Shown piece after piece: positions 1-8,289 of a DNA stretch of 14,703 nucleotides (the first letter of the stretch is position 1; each line of letters opens with the position of its first letter). Origin of the DNA: Coemansia sp. RSA 922 (taxonomy: Eukaryota; Kickxellomycota; Kickxellomycetes; Kickxellales; Kickxellaceae); contig JANBQS010000609.1 of the NCBI GenBank assembly GCA_027577415.1, forward strand, positions 1 through 14,703, written 5' to 3'. Made by a program: the position numbers and the translations under genes. A model generated the notes under the pieces. That model saw nothing but the letters and a program-made list of their open reading frames with translations. It made no database searches and was not told the DNA's origin.

Positions 1-64
1 TAATGAGCTCCACATGTATGGCCCGCATGTTCCCAATAGCGAATAAGTCATAGCGCGCAGGTGA

Positions 65-70
65 TTTATT
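65..70 (-). terminator. Polyadenylation signal AATAAA of the PUF60-like gene
   Basis: TTTATT on the plus strand reads AATAAA on the minus strand, about 20 nt after the PUF60-like stop codon at 91-93. Confidence 0.5.
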
Positions 71-90
71 CCAAAAGTAAATATGCAGGA

Positions 91-1835
91 CTAGTCACTT
101 GCCTCCGGGATATATACCATTGTATCTGAGCTAGTTACTACGCGGTACCGTTCATAGTCAAATAGGCTAGCGGCTACTTGGCGGCCAGCAAACCACCGCC
201 CATCGAATAGCTCCAAGGCTCGCACTGCCGATGCCGCCTCTTTGAATTGCAGAAATATGCTAACCTCGCTGCCTTCTGCGCCACCCGCTGCTTGTATCTC
301 TTCTTGTGACGCAAAGTGTACGACTACTTTGGCAATCGCGCCACACTTGCTGCCCTCGCCTTCCATATCTGCCGCCAGCTCATCATCAACTTCTGATCGT
401 CCGCCAACGACGTTTTCTAGCACAACGATCGGCGATGACGCCACCGCTTTCTGAACAACCAGTGGCGTAGATGACGGCTGTAGTGGAGCAGACCCTGATG
501 CTTCGCCGATGCTCAGATTAATGCTGGCGGCCACGTCAATGACTTGCTGGGGAGGCCGAGGCCCAGTTGCTTGTGACACATTGTTGCTTGTAGCCGCCTC
601 TGATGATGATGGCGGCGGCAAAGATCCAAGCGCAGCCATGCCCTCGCCAAGCGGGCCTCCCACCACGCACTTTCTCACGCGCAGAGTTAAGTTGCCCAAT
701 GAGAACCCATTCATCGCCATAGCTGCCTGCTCCGCTGGTGTGGACTCTGCAAACTCGATAAAGCCCCAGCCGCGGTGCTTTCGCGTCGCAATATCTGCCG
801 AAAGAACACACGCCTTGACTTCTCCAAACGGCGCAAAGATTTCTCGCAGCACCTCCTCCGAAATCGCCTCGTTGACGTTAGCCACATAGATGCGCTCCTC
901 TGGCGGGGCGGGGAACCCCTGTGTGACAGCGAGGTTGTAATTGTTGGGCCGCCCGATCTTTAGCTGCCGTCCGCCTACCATCATGCCATTCATTACGTCC
1001 ATCGCCAAAGTAGCAGCCTCGGGAACGTCGTACTCGACAAAGCCAAAACCCTTGTGCCGCCCAGTCGCCGGATCCTTGGCCATGCTGACACTGCTAACCG
1101 ACCCAAACTCTGAAAATACCCGCTGAATGTGCTCCTCTGTCAGCTCAAAGTTTATCGACCCCACATAGAGTCGCGACATGACAGACAGGTTGCGCACATC
1201 GACGCCTGCCAGTAGTCCAGGGTTGACTGTACATGCGGGTAGTTTTCGCTCTTCGTCACTGCGCTGTCTCTCTTCCTCCACGATATCCTTGAACACTGTC
1301 TGCTGGAGCTCTCGCGCATACGCTAATGCCCGGTCCAAACCGTCTTGTTGTGCCTGTGTCAACCCATTGGGCAATACTACGTCTGCGGCCACGTTGCTCC
1401 CTACAGCATACCAAGAGTAATGGCAATTAGCATCGTTGACCATTATACATGTATATTCTTGCTTGATTGCTTTCGGCCCAAGCGACTTCGTGCCAGCCAA
1501 CCACCCTTCCAGGTGTACTTTGCGATATCTGGTGCGCCTCGAGCTCTTCTTATTCTTCGAGTCAGCGACACTTGGCGTGCTCTCGTATTGGTTGTATGGC
1601 TCTGTCCCTCTCTATTTGCCATATAGAAATTCACACACGTGTATACGCAATTGTCACACAAACACACCAGAGCCAAAGTAGAAAGAATACACACGCGTGT
1701 AGTAGCGCAGAAATTCAATGATGAAGCTCGTAATTCGCATTGCAAAGTCAAATTGCCGTTCTGTTGTTTGTGTCGAAACTAACCTGTAGCGATTTCCTGC
1801 TGCTGCTCTTGCCCTGCTGTTTGCTGAGTGCTCAT
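91..1835 (-). CDS. PUF60-like poly(U)-binding splicing factor (3 RRMs, 2 predicted introns)
   Basis: Predicted nuclear RNA-binding protein of the PUF60/Half-pint family, which helps U2AF recognise the polypyrimidine tract at 3' splice sites. I predict three exons (1835-1784, 1607-1449, 1400-91) encoding 506 residues. The long open frame begins at a TTG, whereas exon 1 supplies an ATG (1835-1833) and a glutamine-rich start MSTQQTAGQEQQQ. RRM1 is at about residues 146-221 with RNP1 KGFGFVEY, and RRM2 at about 239-314 with RNP1 RGWGFIEF. A low-complexity linker follows. The C-terminal RRM3 (about 394-492) carries DGRWFAGR, the R-x-F signature of a U2AF-homology motif domain that binds tryptophan-containing ligand motifs. 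The RRM1-RRM2-linker-UHM order is diagnostic of PUF60 from family knowledge. It is divergent to the PDAT gene. Product confidence is high; the exact 5' exon structure is inferred and lacks transcript support. Confidence 0.9.
1401..1448 (-). other. Predicted intron 2 of the PUF60-like gene (48 nt)
   Basis: Donor GTATAA, a branch-like GCTAAT in the middle and acceptor GCTGTAG. The length is a multiple of three and there is no in-frame stop, so the unspliced message also stays open and adds 16 residues. The inserted residues do not resemble the flanking protein. The intron is inferred from signals only. Confidence 0.5.
1608..1783 (-). other. Predicted intron 1 of the PUF60-like gene (176 nt)
   Basis: The donor GTTAGT directly follows the exon-1 codon for Thr17 and one extra base. 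The acceptor lies in an AGAGAG run. Only the third AG (1609-1608) joins exon 1 to the long downstream frame without a stop. The first AG, in AAATAG, would put a TGA in frame. No strong branch site is obvious. Confidence 0.55.
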
Positions 1836-2172
1836 TTGTGCGCGATTCTATTTTGTATAACTTCTAAATCGCGAAAAATATATAAAGTATAGCGAGAACG
1901 TGAGAAAGGCTAACTAACGTCGTCTACTGTGGCAAATGATCGACTGTGAAGGCAAAATTATAATTTATGTGATTAGCCGGATCAAGGACTACCAGGACTG
2001 TGTCACATGAAGCTGCATGGGGATAATTCAGGGGCTTGGCAGTCCGTTGCTCTCAATCAACTCTCTTTTCCTTCTTTTCCCTTCTTTTGCAAATTCGCTC
2101 TTTTTTTTCTTTCCTAAATATATATTTTTTCTCCCCTTTCAAAGCCAAAAATCAACTAGTCATATAGCAGTG
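1836..2172. promoter_or_regulatory. Divergent promoter region between PUF60-like and PDAT genes
   Basis: This 337-bp gap separates two divergent start codons. It contains TATATAAA at 1879-1886, about 45 bp upstream of the PUF60-like ATG on the minus strand (where it reads TTTATATA) and about 290 bp from the PDAT ATG, so its target is ambiguous. On the plus strand a dense CT-rich tract (about 2059-2151), including runs of T and a short TATATA, lies just before the PDAT ATG. It looks like a fungal pyrimidine-rich initiation region. No other element is recognisable. Confidence 0.5.
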
Positions 2173-4308
2173 ATGGCCAAAGAAGCGGATGCCCCACAGG
2201 GTGGCAACAGCGGCTCAGCCCGTCGTCGGCGCAAGAACCGCAACAACAGCAGCAGCAACCAGACTAACGACAGTGCGGCCAAGGGTGGAGCTACCGATAT
2301 TAAGATGCCGAAAAACACAGCAGCAGCACTAGCCGAACCCAGTGGCAGCGAGCCTAGCACACCTACAGTCACTGGAACGCCACGCAGTGTGTCACAGGTC
2401 GAGGTCAGGAGTCAAGAGTTGGCTAGCGCAATACTAAAGACAAACCTACTCGACAAGGAGCTCGGCGTAATAAAGGTAGCGCCGCTGGCAGCTGGACGAG
2501 TAAAGCGTCGCCGCTGGTTTATTGCGGGCCTCGTGTTTGGCGGGTTGGCAGCACTCAGTGGTATACTCTATGCGAACCCGACAAAGAGCGTGCACATTGA
2601 CCGCATGCACGGTATGCTGGGCGACTTTGACTTTTTGTCGATATTACCTGATAGCTTGCTTCCCGACGACTTTATCCAAGATATCACAAGGCTATTGTCG
2701 CTAGATTCGATCGGCGGCGATTCTGCTACATCGACTGTCAACTACTCAAAGGGCGATTTCCAACCGGCTTTGACACTAGTCGGAGAGGAAAAGTTGGAGA
2801 AGGTGCATAACGTTATATTAATTCCTGGAATCATCTCGTCGGGGCTGGAGAGCTGGAGTACGGCCAACTGCTCGCGGCCTTATTTCCGGCAGAGGCTGTG
2901 GGGCACATCGACAATGTTCAAGGCTATATTGTTGGACAAGGAGTGTTGGGTCCAGCATATGATGCTAGACAAGAAAACGGGCCTCGATCCACCAGGGATA
3001 AAGCTTCGTGCTGCCAAAGGACTGGACGCCGCTGACTACTTTATTACTGGGTATTGGATCTGGGGCAAGGCAATAGAAAACTTGGCGGTGCTCGGCTACG
3101 ACAGCAACGATATGGCACTGGCTGCCTACGACTGGCGCTTGTCGTACCACGATCTAGAACGCCGTGACCAGTACTTTTCGACACTAAAGAGCCAGATCGA
3201 GGTAGCGCTAAAGTCCACTGGTAAGAAGACTGTGCTGGTGACACATTCAATGGGATCGCAAGTGACACAGTACTTTATGAAGTGGGTGGAATCCAAGAAT
3301 GGCGGCAATGGCGGCGACTCGTGGGTCAATGAGCACATCGAGGCCCTTGTGAACTTGGCTGGTACGCCACTGGGAGTACCCAAGACTTTGTCATCGCTGT
3401 TGTCGGGCGAGCAGCGGGAGACTGTGCAACCACTGGCCAACTACTTGCTGGATCATTTTATGAACCGTAATGAGCTCGCACGCGTGTTCCGCTCATGGAC
3501 TGGACTGACGTCGTTATTGCCCAAGGGCGGCAACGCGGTGTGGGGTGACCTGTTAGGTGCGCCCGACGATATTAGTTCAGATGATACTGCGCCTGAGATG
3601 GTCTCGTATGGCGCGCAAATCAGATTCGACGACGGGTCAAGCCTGTTGCCCAATCAGACCATGGACGATGCCTTGCAACTACTCACTCGCGTGCTTGACA
3701 AGGACGCCTTGCGACTATTGCAGCGCGACTACATGTACGGTGTATTCCGGACTCAAGAAGAAATGGACTCGCATGCTGACGACCACCGCGCATGGACTAA
3801 CCCTTTGCAGCACCAGCTGCCGAACGCTCCCAACATGACTATATTCTGCTTGTATGGTCATGGAGCTACTACTGAGCGCGCATATTACTATACGGCCGAT
3901 AATACTGATAGCGTGGACGACTTGCGCGAAGAAGCGGGTACTCCTGCGTTGCGGATCGATAAGCGACAGCGCGCGCATTTGGAAAACGTGGATATTGGTA
4001 TCGTGCATGGCGAGGGCGATGGCACTGTGCCCTTGCTGTCACTTGGGTATATGTGTGCCAGTGGATGGCGTAAGCCTCTGTATAACCCACATGGCGTACG
4101 AATCGTCACACGCGAGTTTATTCACAACCCGCTGGCCGCCTTCAAGGACATTCGAGGCGGCGCCGGAGCGTCGGATCATATCAATATCCTGGGCAACTAC
4201 GATGTCACCGCAGATATGTTGCGCATAGTTTCTGGTCGGGGACACACAGTCGAGGATCAATTCAGTTCTGATATACTAAAGTATGCTGAGCGGATCAACA
4301 TTCCATAA
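2173..4308 (+). CDS. LRO1: Phospholipid:diacylglycerol acyltransferase (PDAT, Lro1-like)
   Basis: Single-exon gene for a 711-residue PDAT of the LCAT family. The family transfers the sn-2 acyl chain of a phospholipid to diacylglycerol, making triacylglycerol on the lumenal side of the ER. The N-terminus is polar and basic (SARRRRKNRNN). One membrane anchor follows at about residues 115-136 (WFIAGLVFGGLAALSGILYA). The lumenal alpha/beta-hydrolase part begins near NVILIPGI (213). The nucleophile elbow is HSMGS with Ser359, the acid is Asp616 in GEGDGTVP and the histidine is His669 in GASDHINI, so the triad is complete. The lid-region Trp and Cys residues of LCAT enzymes are visible between GLESW and KECW. 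I chose ATG 2173 because the open frame upstream encodes only the CT-rich leader. The length is slightly above the yeast enzyme (661). The gene converges on the Ulp1-like gene. The symbol rests on family resemblance. Confidence 0.93.
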   Translation: MAKEADAPQGGNSGSARRRRKNRNNSSSNQTNDSAAKGGATDIKMPKNTAAALAEPSGSEPSTPTVTGTPRSVSQVEVRSQELASAILKTNLLDKELGVIKVAPLAAGRVKRRRWFIAGLVFGGLAALSGILYANPTKSVHIDRMHGMLGDFDFLSILPDSLLPDDFIQDITRLLSLDSIGGDSATSTVNYSKGDFQPALTLVGEEKLEKVHNVILIPGIISSGLESWSTANCSRPYFRQRLWGTSTMFKAILLDKECWVQHMMLDKKTGLDPPGIKLRAAKGLDAADYFITGYWIWGKAIENLAVLGYDSNDMALAAYDWRLSYHDLERRDQYFSTLKSQIEVALKSTGKKTVLVTHSMGSQVTQYFMKWVESKNGGNGGDSWVNEHIEALVNLAGTPLGVPKTLSSLLSGEQRETVQPLANYLLDHFMNRNELARVFRSWTGLTSLLPKGGNAVWGDLLGAPDDISSDDTAPEMVSYGAQIRFDDGSSLLPNQTMDDALQLLTRVLDKDALRLLQRDYMYGVFRTQEEMDSHADDHRAWTNPLQHQLPNAPNMTIFCLYGHGATTERAYYYTADNTDSVDDLREEAGTPALRIDKRQRAHLENVDIGIVHGEGDGTVPLLSLGYMCASGWRKPLYNPHGVRIVTREFIHNPLAAFKDIRGGAGASDHINILGNYDVTADMLRIVSGRGHTVEDQFSSDILKYAERINIP

Positions 4309-4314
4309 ATACAT

Positions 4315-4320
4315 AATAAA
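4315..4320 (+). terminator. Polyadenylation signal AATAAA of the PDAT gene
   Basis: AATAAA lies 7 nt after the PDAT stop codon and 5 bp before the last codon of the convergent Ulp1-like gene, so the PDAT transcript must end inside the neighbouring gene's 3' coding end. Confidence 0.5.
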
Positions 4321-4324
4321 TCTA

Positions 4325-5266
4325 TTATAAGCGGCTAGTGTGTTGTTGTTGGGCACGGGAGGACGAGGAAGAGGGTGGCATAGAGGAGGCAGAAGAGGTG
4401 GTCGACTCGTGGTAAATGGTGTTGGTGATACGAGCTCTCATGTCGTCAGGCGGTACAACGTCCTTATCCTTGACCTTCCACAACAACTCGTCTCTGTCAT
4501 AGTGATCCTTATTCGAGTTCTTCTGAGAAAACGAAAGCTGCTGATCCGATCGATGTAACTCGGGCGAATTGAACGAGATATTAGATATCCGCTTAATAAT
4601 ATCCTGCATAGAACTAGCTCTGTTCTTTGCCTCCCTCTTGGCCAGCCTCGAAGACAAGACGTAAGCGTACATGCAAACGAATACTCCACAGTCGTTGCCA
4701 TTAGTCTGCTGAGGACAATTCTTGACAATGAGCTTATAAGACTCTTTGGAGATAACCATCGACGGATCGTTCTGCCTAAACACATAAAGTAAGTTTATAA
4801 GCGCCGTACGTGCACACTGTGTGTGATACTCGCGAGTACTGTTCAGGTGCGAGTTAAAGTGCAGAAACTCTGGTAGCTTGTGTTTTTGGTTCCGATATAC
4901 CAAAAGAGACCAGTGTCCGTCTCCGAATATAGGCAAGAGCGCTACGCGAATGGTACGAGGTCGACCGAGGATCTGCGATTTAATGTCTAGAGCGTTGGCG
5001 TCTGATGCTAGTTCTTTCAGATACTCTGTACTGTTATCGAGCGCTCGTTCCGTTAAGAGATTCGCTAGTGTAACCGGTATGTAGACGTACTTTTTCGAGT
5101 CTGGAAAGTACTTGCGTTTGAGGTATTTGAAGTAAAAGTCTATTACGTCGTCAGTCACCCACTCCCCGGGCTTTAGTGCTTCGATATCCGTGTTGGATAG
5201 CGTCATCGTAAAGTGTCGGCATCGAAAAGTACTAGGTTGTCCTGATAGAGTATTACTCGCACACAT
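4325..5266 (-). CDS. Ulp1/SENP8-like cysteine protease (C48 family), Asp-to-Asn triad change
   Basis: Predicted 313-residue deconjugating or processing protease for a ubiquitin-like protein (SUMO/NEDD8 class). The N-terminal LKPGEWVTDDVIDFYF matches the start of the SENP8/NEDP1 fold. His118 sits in GDGHWSLLVY and Cys193 in QQTNGNDCGVFV with the oxyanion Gln just before it. The acidic member of the triad, normally Asp in HFDS or HYDS, is Asn138 (HFNSHLNS). The domain ends near residue 215. A charged tail follows with a motif at about 263-280, shared with the second protease in the window (W-x-V...P-x-x-M-R-x-R-I), then a Ser-rich end. ATG 5266 is the first in-frame ATG; ATG 5206 (MTLSNTDIEALK) is a good alternative. 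The frame further upstream is only poly-Phe from T tracts. It is convergent with PDAT. Activity is uncertain because of the Asn. Confidence 0.85.
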   Translation of the reverse strand: MCASNTLSGQPSTFRCRHFTMTLSNTDIEALKPGEWVTDDVIDFYFKYLKRKYFPDSKKYVYIPVTLANLLTERALDNSTEYLKELASDANALDIKSQILGRPRTIRVALLPIFGDGHWSLLVYRNQKHKLPEFLHFNSHLNSTREYHTQCARTALINLLYVFRQNDPSMVISKESYKLIVKNCPQQTNGNDCGVFVCMYAYVLSSRLAKREAKNRASSMQDIIKRISNISFNSPELHRSDQQLSFSQKNSNKDHYDRDELLWKVKDKDVVPPDDMRARITNTIYHESTTSSASSMPPSSSSSRAQQQHTSRL

Positions 5267-5689
5267 TAAGGAGAAATAATAGGTATAAGAAAAAAATAAA
5301 AGAGAGAAGAAAAAAAAAAGCTTGGGAAGAAGAAAAAAAAAGGACAATGATGAGTGGACTGCACCTTTTTTTTTTCCTTTTTTCGTAGGCTTTAAGCAAA
5401 AGAAGTCTGATGACTGGAAATAGAAACCCGCTATTTTTTTTTTTGAAGCTTTGAGGAAAGAGGAGAAAAAAAAAGTCTAGAATCTCCACAAAGCTTCCCA
5501 CGTGTAACAATTGCAAAAATATTTTTTGAGAGCCTAGGCCTAGTACTTTTTTTCTCTCGCTGATTGGGATCAATGGACAACAAGGAAGAAGCGCTCGTCA
5601 AATATAGCTCCTGTTTATGCACTCTCGAAGCCGTCCACAAAGTAAAAGGGTACACGGCCTCTCCGCCAATGACTATGTCAACGTGTTTG
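5267..5689. promoter_or_regulatory. Homopolymer-rich promoter region upstream of the Ulp1-like gene
   Basis: On the minus strand, sequence just before ATG 5266 is a long pyrimidine-rich tract (about 5275-5345) broken by T runs, similar in style to the tract before the PDAT ATG. Further runs of A or T (8-12 bases) occur at about 5367-5377, 5431-5443 and 5465-5475. This fits a CT-rich initiation region. A 54-codon frame from ATG 5573 begins after another CT-rich stretch, but it resembles nothing I know. Confidence 0.45.
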
Positions 5690-6710
5690 CATTGTCTCTC
5701 TTTCCAGCGGATGGGAAATGCATGTCATCGTCAGTAAAAAGCGTAAAATATGAGGCGTCATCATAAACTAGGACACCGCTGCACAGAGCAAATATGGAGG
5801 CAAATGCAGCATCATGACTCAGCCTTAGGATTGCATGTCGTCAAAACGATTTGGCTTGTGACCATTTCCAGAGGAAGTGCTACAATTCCTTGCGTACTTG
5901 CCAAGGCCCGCTGGTGTGGGCATTGGAAAAGCAGACATTAATGTTACCCACGAGTAAGCACATTGCTACATGGATCGGTGTGGCTCAACATGTCGCAACA
6001 TAGATAACTAGCGCTAGTTTCGTTGAAATATTATTTATTTTTTTAGTAATTCAAGCTCGATCTCTAATAGCAGTCGTTTCTTGCTTTCTCATTACTTTTT
6101 ATACTGATAGCATTGTAAATATCATTACGAGTAAAACATGCTGCGCCGGATCTGCAAGAAAAGAGTAAGCATATTCTGGTTGACGAGATACCCCAAAAAC
6201 TTACTCTAGATAAAAAATGTGATCTTTTTAAGGCTCAGTGGACACAGCAGTACCAGCAGCATCTGAGCACTCTCACTTTGTTTTGGATCAACCTCCCCAG
6301 CATATGCTTTGTTTTGCCTACGGCGACTCCAGTATTTCAAGTAGTAGTGCAGTCAGCGACATCCAAAATAGCGGATCTTTATAACATTGCATATTACTCT
6401 TGACCATCTTCATAGCCAAAATTTTTAAACAGCAAACACCACGCCTGTTTTTGACCTTCAGTTTGCCTTGCATGCGAAATAGATAGCCATACGTCATATC
6501 ATTCTATATTATTTTTACTACATTTATTCTCTTAACAAAGCTCTGCACATATTAAAGCAAGGCTGTTTCGAAGTGTCCAGTTGGCAGCACCATTTTGATC
6601 TCAGAAAAATATTCCTAAGCTCGTATTTGCAGACCAACCATTCTCTTTTCTGCGCACAATTGACAACCAGTAGCACAAATTTATTAAGAAAAGTTATAAG
6701 CTAAATTGTC
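5690..6710 (+). repeat. Left copy of a segmental duplication, non-coding part
   Basis: This stretch has no convincing gene. It is collinear with the region from about 8775 to about 9700. Anchors in order: GAGGCGTCATCATAAACTA at 5752-5770 (18 of 19 identical to 8841-8859), ACTTGCCAAGGCCCGC at 5896-5911 (against 9034-9049), CATGCTGCGCCGGATCTGCA near 6137 (against about 9249), CAGCGACATC near 6353 (against CAGCAACATC near 9408), and 6532-6555 against 9631-9654 (19 of 24). Spacing differs by many small indels. It ends just before the pseudogene, which matches the gene after 10224. I infer an old tandem duplication. Confidence 0.75.
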
Positions 6711-6724
6711 AGTCTTGCTCACCT

Positions 6725-7540
6725 GTGACTCTGGCACAACTAGTAGCTACAGCAGTTACTCTGGTTACCTCAGTTCATACCGACACCACTTGTACTTACA
6801 TTGCTCCGCCCAATGATATGACAGAGTCTCCTCCCACCGCCGAGCGTCAGCGGCCCAACAAGCAGGTTCGCGATGGTGCTGCACACGTAATAACGGGCGA
6901 GGGCTTATTGGAGGTTGTTGGGCGGATTGCGTTCTTTGATGTCGGCACTGTTGCCGATATATACGAACTCGCCGTTAATCGGCCACTTTTTTCGGCTGGC
7001 GTAGAGCCCCAGAGTTTTGCCCTAGAGCTGGCTGGGCTCGAAGGCTTTTCACGCTGGAGGCCTCAGTTTGCGGTGACGGGTCAACTACACTAAATGGTTT
7101 GAGTCTTCTATTGCGTCCGCAACTACTACAGCAGCTTGGACCAGCCCAATACTCTGGGGCAGTCATGCTTGACTCACGCCTTTGTTATATCCTATTAACG
7201 CTGGATGGCTTACCACCAGAGAAAAATGACAAACACAATCATCAAGAAGATGTTTAGATTGGTAGCGAGAAAAATCCTGCTTCGGATCTTGGTTGCCACA
7301 TATAGCGGGCTTCAGCATATGGCGGCCGATAAGCTCTGCGTTCTCATGAAGACATGGGTACGGGACTTGCGCAAATTTATCACGGAGGATGGGGGCATTT
7401 GGCACTTGCAGGACGCAATGACAATGTGCAACAGCACATTCAAGCTTGAGTGCCAAGAGCGTGACAATTATTGGCAGTAGTAGCAGATTGTTAAATGGCG
7501 GGGTTTCTAATCTCATATATTGATAATGAGGTTGTTTTAT
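6725..7540 (+). pseudogene. Decayed paralogue of the unknown gene at 10224-11912
   Basis: Translated segments align with the C-terminal domain of the intact gene downstream. The first frame (6725-7090) contains VHTDT, RPNKQVRDGA and YELAVNRPLF; a 44-residue stretch is identical at 33 positions. A one-base deletion near 7080 leads to TAA at 7091-7093. About 26 bases are then missing near 7107, and alignment continues in another frame from 7111 (LLQQLGPAQYSGAVML). An extra A near 7225 returns it to the first frame through LCVLMKTWVRDLRKF to a double stop near 7479. Weak similarity continues to about 7540. The coiled coil, start codon, TATA box and whole pentapeptide repeat of the intact gene are absent. 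No ATG fits. It is clearly non-functional as a copy of that protein. Confidence 0.85.
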
Positions 7541-7569
7541 TTGAGCCCTGTATGAGCACGAGCAAATGG

Positions 7570-8289
7570 TCACTGGGGATCAAGAAAGATGTGGTGTATA
7601 AAGTACTCAAATGGCCAGTGAACATGCAAGAGCCAGTTGCCGAACTGTTCCATGTGGATAATATAGCTGATATATTCTACAAAAGAGACATTGCTAGACT
7701 GGAAGCAAGTGCAGAGACTAATCGAGAGGCAAGAGTGCTTGTCCGCCCGTGAAAAAAGCCGACAGCTACTGATCCTAGAAGTCAGCCCAGCAGAGGGGAG
7801 TAGAGGTGAGCACAGGTCCATAGAGTCAGCTCCAATGGCAAGCGTAGGGATGGTGGTCGCTCATACAGGCATGGGGCACTCTATGACGACACAACTTGTA
7901 GGTGACCCTAGTAGGCGACTTGAGTTGCTTTGCCAGTGTTGACCTCGCTTCCGACACCATCGCACTCTTTTTTGTTAGTAATGAACATCTATTTGTAATT
8001 TATCGCGGCTATCAGCTATCAGCACCAAGTCATCGGCCATGGCTGCAGCATCCATACAAAGCTCCGGGAGTGTGGCAAGCCAGCGGCTGGTGAGGTAGTG
8101 CGTAGCATAGAATTTATCGTTCATTTTACGTAATAGAACATTATAAACAAAGAGCTCGAACAAAGGGGAAATTGCGTTTACCCGACAAAAACTGCAGCAC
8201 TGGGCAAAGCTTTCAGTCAGGCATAGGAACTCTGTCATGTGTAGGATAGCAAATGCTGGGTCCATAGCTCTCCTACGAGGCTGGAACAC
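7570..8289 (-). mobile_element. LINE-type reverse transcriptase fragment (palm region)
   Basis: The minus-strand frame at 8289-7975 encodes CRVNAISPLFELFVYN, resembling the Q-G-x-x-x-S-P-x-L-F-x-L-F block of non-LTR reverse transcriptases. AMADDLVLIADSRDKLQ follows, resembling the catalytic F/Y-A-D-D block. The Asp pair lies at 8029-8034; the residue two before it is Met rather than the usual Tyr or Phe. The frame stops soon after. Scattered minus-strand frames down to about 7570 may be continuation, but I cannot align them firmly. Neither 5' domain nor tail is present, so it is a dead fragment. It begins just after the pseudogene. Confidence 0.7.

Noticed and set aside
509..889. Plus-strand frames opposite the PUF60-like gene
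   Set aside because: They are antisense shadows of the RRM-coding exon.
2017..2172. 52-residue N-terminal extension of PDAT
   Set aside because: Its codons are the CT-rich promoter tract read as Phe/Leu/Ser, and the frame begins with GTG or TTG-type sequence; ATG 2173 gives a normal PDAT.
5253..5573. Minus-strand frame rich in Phe and Leu that looks like a membrane protein
   Set aside because: It comes from T runs in the promoter of the Ulp1-like gene.
5573..5737. 54-codon plus-strand frame from an ATG (MDNKEEALVKYSSCL...) with a possible donor GTAAAA and acceptor TTTCCAG inside
   Set aside because: It is short, its end lies in the duplicated non-coding repeat whose other copy lacks it, and splicing would leave only about 32 residues.
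7495..7752. 85-codon plus-strand frame after the pseudogene
   Set aside because: It starts inside fading homology to the unknown family, crosses onto the antisense of the LINE fragment and resembles nothing known.
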